From Erinaceus europaeus (taxonomy: Eukaryota; Chordata; Mammalia; Eulipotyphla; Erinaceidae): 64,000 nucleotides of DNA. The stretch is taken from NCBI RefSeq assembly GCF_950295315.1, contig NC_080185.1, positions 41,070,602-41,134,601 of the forward strand, in the 5' to 3' direction. Made by a program: the position numbers and the translations under genes. The notes below the pieces were generated by a model. The model was not told the DNA's origin and did not search any database. It worked only from the letters and a program-made list of their open reading frames with translations. Within the stretch, counting starts at the first letter, position 1; every line of letters starts with the position of its first letter. Below are positions 59,501 to 64,000 of this stretch, piece by piece.

Positions 59501-62071
59501 CTATTGTTGTTATTAATGTCCTTGTTGTTGGATAGGACAGAGAGAAATGGAGAGAGGAGGGGAAGACAGGGGGAGAGAAAGAAACCTGCAGACCTGCTTC
59601 ACCGCCTGTGAAGCGACACCCCTGCAGGTGGGGAGCCGGGGGCTCGAACTGGGATCCTCACGCTGATCCTTGCGCTTTGTGCCACGTGTACTTAACCCGC
59701 TGCTCTACCGCCTGACTCCCCCCTCATTATCATTTTTTAACTAGAGCACTGTTCAGTTCTGACTTATGGTAATGTGGAGATTCAGCCTGGGACTTTGGAG
59801 TCTCTTTGCATAACCATTACACTGTCTCCTCCACCCTACCTTGTCCATAGTAATCACTGAAAAGACCCTCACAGGAAGGTTTCAGCAAGATAATAATGGG
59901 ACAGAGTCAGGCATGGGATTGGAGATAACACAGTGATTTCACAACAAACTTTCCTGCCCGAGTCTCTGAAGTTCCAGGTTCAATCCCCAGCACCACCATA
60001 AGCTCGAGCCGCACAATGTGCTGGTTGAAATTTTTCAAAAGCACGATGATAGCAGTGGAGGAAAGACAGGACCTAGAGAGACTTTTGAGTGGCGGGGAGC
60101 CCAGTTAAGAGGCTGTCGCCATCTGAGTCAGAGGTGGTACAGATTCAGGAAGTGACAGGAGGAATCAGATAGAGGTCATAAATTGTCAGGAGTCTAACGA
60201 CCACATGATTACCTCAGTGGCCCCCAACTATTGAAACCAGAGGTTTCAAACCAGTTGAAGCATAGGGTGCCTGTCTCATTTGCGTTTACACTTAATCGTA
60301 TTTTCTTCTCCTGGCTCTGGGCTGCTCTGGGGTTTCATTTTCTGAGTAGTAGCATTAAATCACTTGTCTTCCGTGTGTGTTAAGTATACCCATAGACACT
60401 CTTGATAATGATGATGAGCTAACTGGAAACTCTTTCAAACAGAAAAACGACAACCGGTTCTACCTGAAGGAAGTGAATGCCAGCATGAATTTGGCTAACG
60501 GTTCTGGTAAGCAAAGCACTTGGCCCCTGGAAGAAGAGTGAGGGTCACACTGAAGGAATTGAAACCCTAATTGTATTGTCTGATGGAGCAGGAGATCCTA
60601 TGTGGAAATTATATTTGACCACAACTTGAAAACCAGTAGCTTAGAATTAAGTGTTCAAGCTGGTTGGTATTTATTTTCCCCCTTTTGTTGCCCTTGTTGT
60701 TTCTCATTGTTGTTATCGTCATTGTTACTGCTGTCATTGTTGTTGGATAGGACAGAGTGAAATGGAGAGAGGAGGGGAAGACAGAGAAAGGGAGGGAAAG
60801 ATTAGATACCTGCAGACCTGCTTCACCACTTGTGAAGTGACCCCCCCCATGCAGGTGGGGAGCCAGGGGCTCGAACCAGGATCCTTGTGCTTCTCACCAC
60901 GTGTGCTTAACTTGCTGCACTACCGCCTGCCCCCCAGTATCCCTTATTTTAAAAGTATGGTGGGAGGGACTGGCAAAATAGCTCTGTTGGATAGTGTGCT
61001 GCCTTGCCATGTGCGTGACACAGGTTCAAGCCTGGCCCTCACCACATTGAAGGAAGCGTCAGTGCTGCGGTCTCTTACATTCTCTCTGCCTTTCCGCTGC
61101 TCTGTCTCTATCTGAAGCAAAAAAAGTAAAAACTAAAAGAAAAGGTATGGTGGGTGACAGTTAAAGATATGACTGAAACTGGGGAATGTTATGCATGTAC
61201 AAACTATTGTATTTACTGTTGAATGTAAAACATTAATTCCCCAATAAAGAAATAAATTTAAAAAACAAACAAACAAACGAAGAAAAAATATGACTGAAGT
61301 TTAGACTATGGAACAGCTATAAGAAGACTTGGCATCATAAGAGTTGTTTCTTATTGGTCGAACCTATACTGCAAGCTCCCATAGGTCACTGAAAAGTCCT
61401 GAGAACGGTCCTGTTTTTTTTTCTGTTGAGAAAATAAGATGTTATAAGGACCATCTGGTGGCATACTTGATAGAGTGTACATGTACTCTACCAAGCTTCC
61501 CTTCTCTCCTCCTTTCTCTGTCCCACCCTCCATCAAAAGAAAAATGGGGAGAGTCAGACAGTAGCACACTCATTAGTGAACATATGCTACCATACACAAG
61601 AACCTGGGTTTAGGCCCCACCCCGCCAGTCTTCACCTGCTAGGTGGGAAGCTTCCCAAATGGTAAAGCAGTGCTGTAGGTTTCTCTCTCTGATGTCTCTC
61701 TTTCTCTCTTAATCCCCTTCCTCCCATCCCCTCTCAATTTCTGTCTATCCAAAAACAAATAAATATATACATAAACAAAATAAAATTATCTTTTTAAAAA
61801 AAAAGTAAGAAAGAAGAAAAATGGCTGTTGGGAGTGATGAAGCTATGACAACCCTGAGTGGCGGGGGAGGGGAGGCTAGAAGTCACTTAACATTTTTCTT
61901 TTAAAGTTTTCAGCACCGCAAATAACAATCTGAGCTACTGGGACGCACCCATAGGAAGCTCCTACATGTGCAACAAGGAGCAGACTGTTCAAGTGTCTGA
62001 AACCTTTCACATCAACACCTTTAGTCTAAGGGTGCAGCCTTTCAATGTGGCGGGCGGAAAGTATTCCACAG
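27757..62071 (+). CDS. LAMP2: LAMP2, lysosome-associated membrane glycoprotein 2, exons 1-8 (3' end outside window)
   Basis: LAMP2 is a type I, heavily glycosylated lysosomal membrane protein. Its splice forms act in chaperone-mediated autophagy (2A) and in autophagosome-lysosome fusion (2B). Joining 27757-27820, 47958-48076, 51215-51428, 55085-55243, 56633-56817, 58350-58472, 60443-60506 and 61907-62071 gives 1093 bases with no stop: 364 codons plus one base. All seven visible introns are GT..AG. Seven of the eight lumenal cysteines sit at the human positions (41, 79, 153, 189, 232, 265, 331); Cys368 would be in exon 9. Sequons visible: N32, 38, 49, 63, 101, 119, 123, 179, 229, 242, 257, 275, 300, 307, 317. 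The family transmembrane and GY-motif tail are missing because exon 9 lies beyond 64000. Nothing in the read exons suggests a pseudogene. Identity is certain; orthology rests on recalled human sequence. Confidence 0.97.
28351..29249. other. LAMP2 intron 1, proximal part
   Basis: Unique G-rich sequence to about 28830, then unique sequence with (AC)n at 28935-28968 and a C14-like run at 29088-29102. No exon or RNA is seen. Long frames here reflect base composition. Confidence 0.55.
29250..30070. mobile_element. SINEs in intron 1, one nested pair
   Basis: A- 29250-29500; B+ 29575-29850 split in its CT-rich middle by C- (about 29690-29815); D- 29885-30070. Confidence 0.7.
30071..30679. other. 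Unique intron 1 sequence
   Basis: About 600 bp without recognisable repeats. The short minus ORF at 30305-30487 has no known domain. Confidence 0.5.
30680..32700. mobile_element. Minus-strand SINE block
   Basis: D- 30680-30890, unique 30891-31155, B- 31160-31300, partial A- 31360-31480, B- 31500-31650, B- 31655-31798, D- 31810-31995, unique 31996-32200, A- 32205-32425, E- 32430-32580, worn B- 32590-32700. All recognisable copies lie opposite to LAMP2. Confidence 0.7.
32733..35270. mobile_element. Mixed SINE block with (TA)n tracts
   Basis: A+ 32733-33030, unique 33031-33250, C- fragment 33258-33305, D+ tail 33305-33380, B/C-like minus 33385-33510, C- fragment 33590-33640, D+ 33655-33840, worn C- 33905-34025, unique 34060-34340, (TA)n 34342-34363, C- 34370-34480, D- 34485-34655, (TA)n 34672-34695, D- 34700-34895, C- 34900-35075, E+ 35105-35270. 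Confidence 0.65.
35271..35597. other. Unique intron 1 sequence
   Basis: About 330 bp. CTAGAAAGTGTACG-like sequence occurs twice (about 35553 and 35580) just before a D-type SINE. Confidence 0.45.
35598..37650. mobile_element. Nested SINE block
   Basis: D+ 35598-35790, C+ 35795-35910, C- 36075-36185, D- 36195-36545 split by B+ 36262-36415, (ATT)n/(ACT)n 36547-36600, unique 36601-36860, D- split by D+ 36921-37115, partial C- 37185-37245, extended A- 37375-37650. Confidence 0.7.
37651..38587. other. Repeat-poor island in intron 1, about 940 bp
   Basis: Only a (GATG)n-like tract (37861-37896) breaks unique sequence. A 114-codon frame at 38023-38367 shows no known domain and lacks splice or promoter support. 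Could be constrained non-coding sequence. Confidence 0.5.
38588..41320. mobile_element. SINE block with a C-in-C nesting
   Basis: D+ 38588-38780; C+ 38800-39065 split by C- 38830-38955, with ATAATGATTATG on both sides; unique 39066-39300; C- 39312-39420; D+ 39447-39600; A- 39605-39800; C+ 39828-40000; B- 40015-40165; (TA)n near 40190; C+ 40210-40335; unique 40336-40590; C+ 40597-40705; extended A+ 40858-41172; D- 41180-41320. Confidence 0.7.
41321..41869. other. Unique intron 1 sequence
   Basis: About 550 bp of unassigned sequence. AATAAAGTCTGCTGGGTAAC at about 41493 resembles an LTR or transcript end, but there is no supporting context. Confidence 0.4.
41870..43885. mobile_element. SINE block with a fold-back C-type structure
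   Basis: Extension-only A fragment 41870-41935, B- 41970-42115, partial B- 42135-42212, A- 42220-42488, C-type minus/plus fold-back 42500-42615, unique 42616-43155, extended A- 43165-43460, C- 43560-43690, D- 43690-43885. Confidence 0.7.
43886..44776. other. Mixed worn repeats, unique sequence and (GT)n
   Basis: 43886-44110 is a composite of worn D- and C-type pieces. 44111-44515 looks unique. (GT)n runs at 44516-44550. 44560-44665 is a worn tRNA-derived fragment (CCACTGAGCTATCTC). Confidence 0.5.
44777..45115. mobile_element. Partial A+ and worn D- SINEs
   Basis: A+ head 44777-44860; a worn D- copy at 44975-45115. Confidence 0.55.
45116..46389. other. Repeat-poor part of intron 1
   Basis: Unique 45116-45498, (TTTCCC)n 45500-45540, (ATTTT)n 45600-45638, C- 45655-45775, then about 600 bp of unique sequence. 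No exon is recognised. Confidence 0.5.
46390..46800 (+). mobile_element. Divergent E-like SINE and D-type SINE
   Basis: 46390-46545 has a tRNA-like head (GAGATGGCTCAGCTTGTG, GGTCCGATTCC) and a body unlike the other families; D+ 46609-46800. Confidence 0.6.
46855..47575 (-). mobile_element. Two L1 3' ends in tandem, minus strand
   Basis: 46855-47080 and 47095-47575 each begin with the complement of the L1 terminus (GGGGTTAATGTTTTACAGTC, CAGTTTTCCACACAA). The second continues to TAGTATTCCATTGTGTATA, the L1 3' UTR start, with (TTTA)n at 47337-47379. Confidence 0.75.
47576..47957. other. End of intron 1
   Basis: Worn D+ fragment 47590-47690, C- fragment 47697-47745, unique sequence with a T-rich tract leading to the exon 2 acceptor. 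Confidence 0.55.
47958..48076 (+). CDS. LAMP2: LAMP2 exon 2: start of first lumenal domain
   Basis: Acceptor CTTCTAG ends at 47957 and donor GTAAGT starts at 48077. The 119 bases finish codon 22 and code for residues 23-61. They include the signal-peptide cleavage region and the family block [20 protein letters not shown]. Cys41, which pairs with Cys79 in the family, and sequons N32, N38 and N49 are present. The human sequon at N58 is lost (N-K-E instead of N-K-T). Intron 1 before it is 20,137 bases, by far the longest of the gene. The exon ends in phase 0. Confidence 0.96.
48077..51214. mobile_element. LAMP2 intron 2 and its SINEs
   Basis: B- 48172-48320, C+ 48370-48490, extended A+ 48518-48765, B- 48785-48915, (ATTG)n 48964-48986, extended A- 48985-49262, C- 49405-49515, A+ 49532-49810, A- 49880-50098, extended A- 50125-50438, D-like minus 50460-50690 containing (CA)n/(CACG)n 50510-50564, A- 50760-51030, unique 51031-51214. 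Confidence 0.75.
51215..51428 (+). CDS. LAMP2: LAMP2 exon 3: first lumenal domain
   Basis: Acceptor TTTTAG ends at 51214 and donor GTAAGC starts at 51429. The 214 bases code for residues 62-132 plus one base. Landmarks are Cys79, the conserved VQF..PGFSW block, N101-F-T, a SYNTT block near 117-121 and FPNAKDKG at the end. Compared with human, a sequon is gained at N63 (NVT) and another at N119 (NTT), and N75 is lost (A-G-S). The segment between residues 62 and 90 is more divergent than the rest. The reading frame stays open 62 bases past the donor, which is not meaningful. Confidence 0.96.
51429..55084. mobile_element. LAMP2 intron 3 and its repeats
   Basis: C- 51680-51800, B+ 51975-52130, A-tail fragment 52130-52215, L1 3' fragment (minus) 52215-52380 with a 19-bp tandem duplication, extended A- 52425-52725, D- split by D+ 52790-53008 (parts 52730-52785 and 53010-53145), D- 53155-53320, extended A- 53355-53640, C- 53650-53775, unique 53776-54130, D- 54145-54315, E-like minus 54330-54460, unique 54461-54730, A- 54735-55003. 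Confidence 0.7.
55085..55243 (+). CDS. LAMP2: LAMP2 exon 4: end of first lumenal domain
   Basis: Acceptor TTTTCTAG ends at 55084 and donor GTAAGC starts at 55244. The 159 bases finish codon 133 and code to the first base of codon 186. Conserved landmarks are PLNNIFRC with Cys153, the [16 protein letters not shown] block and sequon N179. Residues 138-144 read YYPVGYT where the human protein has an acidic/hydrophobic stretch of the same length (DELLAIR), so length is kept while sequence is replaced. The flanking codons and both splice sites are intact, so this is divergence and not a broken exon. Confidence 0.95.
55244..56512. mobile_element. LAMP2 intron 4 repeats upstream of the 5S pseudogene
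   Basis: D+ 55270-55385; unassigned 55400-55740, with a 77-codon minus frame at 55450-55680; D- 55815-56000; A- 56020-56295; worn C-like minus fragment 56390-56460. Confidence 0.65.
56513..56590 (+). pseudogene. 5S rRNA pseudogene, 3'-truncated, with target-site duplication
   Basis: The sequence begins GTCTACGGCCATCCACCC and ends TTAGTACTTGGATGGGAG, matching 5S rRNA from nucleotide 1 to about 90. It carries one lost A, a few transitions, and an 11-base deletion between the two GATCTCG copies of normal 5S. AATAGGAAGCCC occurs immediately before (56501-56512) and after (56591-56602); including AG the repeat is 14 bp. There is no poly(A) tail. It lies in LAMP2 intron 4 in the sense direction, ending 30 bp plus the duplication before exon 5. 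Confidence 0.93.
56633..56817 (+). CDS. LAMP2: LAMP2 exon 5: Pro/Thr hinge and start of second lumenal domain
   Basis: The acceptor is TTTAG ending at 56632. The exon begins AGTTTGTG; only this acceptor keeps frame, giving E186-F-V-C189. The 185 bases encode Cys189, then the hinge (about residues 195-220, rich in Pro and Thr, no Cys), expected to carry O-glycans, then [15 protein letters not shown] with Cys232 and sequons N229 and N242. The donor is GTAGAC, the weakest of the gene. A 5S rRNA pseudogene and its target-site duplication end only 30 bases upstream of the exon, so branch point and pyrimidine tract must fit in a very short stretch or lie within inserted sequence. Skipping would shift the frame. 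Confidence 0.95.
56818..58349. mobile_element. LAMP2 intron 5
   Basis: Unique 56818-57100, worn D+ 57105-57310, unique 57311-57570, C- 57580-57705, A- 57710-57922, unique 57923-58349 up to a good polypyrimidine tract. Confidence 0.65.
58350..58472 (+). CDS. LAMP2: LAMP2 exon 6: second lumenal domain
   Basis: Acceptor TCTCTGCAG ends at 58349 and donor GTGAGT starts at 58473. The 123 bases (41 codons, phase 0 at both ends) code for residues 248-288. The family block [10 protein letters not shown] is followed by Cys265, the partner of Cys232, then [18 protein letters not shown]. Sequons N257 and N275 are kept. Because both ends are phase 0, skipping would delete 41 residues in frame, removing Cys265. 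Confidence 0.96.
58473..60442. mobile_element. LAMP2 intron 6
   Basis: D- 58540-58737, B- 58840-58975, C- 59125-59245, D- 59250-59435, A- 59445-59720, C- 59735-59840, C+ 59920-60035, unique 60036-60442. Confidence 0.7.
60443..60506 (+). CDS. LAMP2: LAMP2 exon 7: second lumenal domain
   Basis: Acceptor TTCAAACAG ends at 60442 and donor GTAAGC starts at 60507. The 64 bases code for residues 289-309 plus one base: [12 protein letters not shown] then a short divergent stretch and ANGS. Sequons N300 (NAS) and N307 (NGS) are kept. The last exonic base is G, at the position where the human c.928 G>A change causes exon skipping in Danon disease. Its size equals the human exon. Confidence 0.95.
60507..61906. 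mobile_element. LAMP2 intron 7
   Basis: A- 60665-60935, E+ 60963-61130, L1 3' terminus (plus) 61160-61270, unique 61271-61450, D+ fragments 61455-61545 and 61553-61800, unique 61801-61906. Confidence 0.7.
61907..62071 (+). CDS. LAMP2: LAMP2 exon 8: end of second lumenal domain
   Basis: Acceptor CTTTTAAAG ends at 61906 and donor GTAAGG starts at 62072. The 165 bases finish codon 310 and code to the first base of codon 365. Family blocks are [21 protein letters not shown] with Cys331, and LRVQPFNV. Sequon N317 is kept. The human sequon at N356 is lost (N-V-A). The exon ends phase 1, ready to join any of the mutually exclusive exons 9A, 9B or 9C. No Asp-rich/transmembrane/GY-tail coding match is seen between 62072 and 64000. 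Confidence 0.96.
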
Positions 62072-64000
62072 GTAAGGCCCAAGCCAGTGGTATGAGCTTA
62101 ACCGTTGCTCCCTTAACATTGACTAATGGGGGTGGGCGAGAGGAAAGGGGCCTGGTCTCATTCAAGTCAAATCCTGGAAATCAAAACGGTGGTGAGCCAG
62201 AAATATGAAATCACCCTCTGAGCTCTGTCGTAGGGTTCCCATGGCTGCGCACGTTGCGTGACTATTTGGCTTGGCTGGCCATTTAAGTCCAAGTAGATTG
62301 CTTTATGATCTGAAAACTTGGCAATGAAGGTTCTCAAAAGGGGGAAAACCCAGCAGATGGTCTCGATGAGCTGGCCTTCAGGTATAGACACCCCCTGCCC
62401 CTCACTTTACTTTTTTTGGGTGGGGTGGGGTGATGACAATGACTGTTGGGAGCGGGGGGAGCGTCCTGTATCTGCCCTTTTTTCCTAGGGGGGAAGAAGA
62501 GGGGGTTCGCATGTCTCCCCACCTGGAGCATTTTTTTTTTTCAAAAAGGGAAACATCTCAGACCTTATTAAAAAGACCCATGACCAATGTTGGGGGGAGG
62601 GCCAAGGGAGGAGGTAATTTCTCAAACCAGTTTCTTTTCACTATTGTCCTTTTACCTCTTGTATAGACTCTGCCTCATCTGTGTACATTCAGGATGCCAC
62701 ATTTTCAGTTCCATTCCTAAAGCCCATCCTGAATAGCCAGGTTTTGTCCCTGTTACTATTCGGTGAAGATTAGGCAGGATATGTAGAAAGAATGTGAAAA
62801 TTGGGTGCTCGGGTGATTTTTCTTCCTCTCCTCCATTTCCTCCTCCCTATTTCTTTCATTTTTTTTTTCATTTTTTTTCTTTCCTTTTTTTTTTTCCTTT
62901 TTTGCCTCCAGAGTTACTGCTGGGGCTCAGTGTATGCACTGCACATCCACCCGGAGCATTTTTCAGAATCAGAGCAGAGTTGGGTTTTATGTCGCTAAGA
63001 CCAGAAGTTATGGTAGCAGAGGCTTAAAGTACTATGCTTTCAGCCAGCTCCAAACAATCTGGAGAATTTTAAAAGCGTGTGCCAGTGTGACTGAGGGTGG
63101 TTTATTTTATTTATGTATTTGTTTATTAAAATTTTATCAGAGCACTTCTCAGCTCTGGTTTGTGGTGGTGCTAGGGGGTTGAACCTGGACCCTTTGGTGT
63201 CTCAGGAATGAAAGTCCTTTTGTATGTCTTATGCCATCTCCCCAGGGTGAATGATTTTTTTCAAAATCTACTCCAGGTTATGGTGTTTTTGTCTTTTTCT
63301 TTCTCTTTCTTTCTTTTTTTTTATTGTTGTTGTAGTTATTGTTGTTGTTGATGTCATCATTGTTGGATAGGACAGAGAGAAATGGAGAGAGGAGGGGAAG
63401 GCAGAGAGAGGGAGAGAAATATAGACACCTGCTTCACCACTTGTGAAATGACTCCCCTGTACGTGGGGAGCTGGGGACTCAAACTGGGATCCTTTTTCTT
63501 TGTCCTTTTTTTTGGTTATTATCTTTATTTATTGGATAGAGACAGCCAGAAATCAAGAGGGATGGGGGGGTATAGAGAAAGAGGGACAGACACCTGCAGC
63601 ACTGCTTCACCACTCATGAAGCTTTCCCCCTGCAGGTGGGGACCAGGGACTTGAACCTGACTCCTTGTGCACTGTAACATGTGCGATCAACCAGGTGTTC
63701 CACCACCTGGCCCCCTTTCTTTGTCTTTTTAAGCTGATTTTGAAAGGCCCGTTGTATAGTGTGTTTGCATGAACATGAAAGAAACAATTGGGCTTACTTC
63801 ACTTGTCCTTTTACCGTGAGAACTTAAAATTGGGGGCGGACACGTGGCTCACAGCTCTGCTGAGTGCTATCTGAATTAATTTTTTAAAAAAAATTTTCAC
63901 ATTGTATGATTTTGAATGGTATAAGGTGTGTTTAAAAGGGAATTTGTTGTGTGAGCCATTTAACTGCTTGTGTGATGAGGCGAGTACTGAATCTGACTTG
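62072..64000. mobile_element. Start of LAMP2 intron 8
   Basis: Unique 62072-62890; extension-only A fragment about 62900-62960; C- 63125-63245; A- 63310-63495; D- 63510-63715; unique to the window end. No exon 9A, 9B or 9C is found. Confidence 0.65.

Noticed and set aside
62072..64000. Search for LAMP2 exon 9A/9B/9C
   Set aside because: No frame encodes the Cys-Asp-rich juxtamembrane segment, a transmembrane helix and a short GY-containing tail; last exons must be downstream.
1..64000. tRNA genes suggested by many A-box/B-box pairs
   Set aside because: All that I examined are heads of SINEs followed by SINE bodies and A-rich tails; none has a clean cloverleaf and terminator alone.
1..64000. 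CRISPR-like or bacterial operon structure
   Set aside because: Repeats are dispersed SINEs and microsatellites; spliced gene, snRNA and 5S retrocopies show a mammalian nuclear genome.

Overview
The window is mammalian nuclear DNA and almost certainly comes from a hedgehog (Erinaceus). Two lines of evidence agree. First, several tRNA-derived SINE families, present in very many copies, have the layout known from Erinaceidae. Second, there are two insertions of a Vingi-type LINE, a non-LTR retrotransposon that among mammals has been reported only from hedgehogs. The species call is inference; the element assignments rest on sequence that can be read here.

One protein-coding gene is present: LAMP2, on the + strand, from its GC-rich promoter (about 27420-27756) through exon 8 (ending at 62071). 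Eight exons join in frame to 1093 coding bases, which is where human exon 8 ends. Signal peptide, first lumenal domain, Pro/Thr hinge and most of the second lumenal domain are encoded. The alternative last exons (9A/9B/9C: last cysteine, transmembrane helix, cytosolic tail) are not found before base 64000 and must lie further downstream. Intron 1 is about 20 kb; the others are 1.4-3.7 kb. LAMP2 is X-linked in placental mammals, so this is probably X sequence.

Layout: 1-27.4 kb is intergenic and full of repeats. It holds nested SINEs, long L1 3' regions (15.9-20.8 kb), a probable solo LTR (15.1-15.8 kb), a 1.3 kb twin-primed Vingi insertion (21.47-22.77 kb), a 107-bp Vingi 3' stub (2.04-2.15 kb) and a U6 snRNA pseudogene (24.06-24.16 kb). 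The promoter and exon 1 lie at 27.4-28.3 kb, and intron 1 at 27.8-48.0 kb. Exons 2-8 lie at 47.96-62.07 kb, with a 5S rRNA pseudogene inserted about 40 bp upstream of exon 5.

Five SINE families are distinguished here with working letters. A: head TAGCGCAGCGGGTTAAG, long body ending in CAACAA/AATAAA repeats, sometimes with a hairpin 3' extension. B: head TGGCGCAGTGGATAAAGC, short, tail TCTTTCTCTC..AATAAA. C: head TAGCATAATGGTTATGC, tail AGAGCTGAGCAGTGCTCTGG. D: head TGGCGCACCTGGTTGAGC, body like A but ending CAATAAATAAAGATAA. E: head AGATAGCTCAGTTGGATAG, tail CTCTGCCTTTCTG. SINE boundaries below are by eye, about +/-10 bp.
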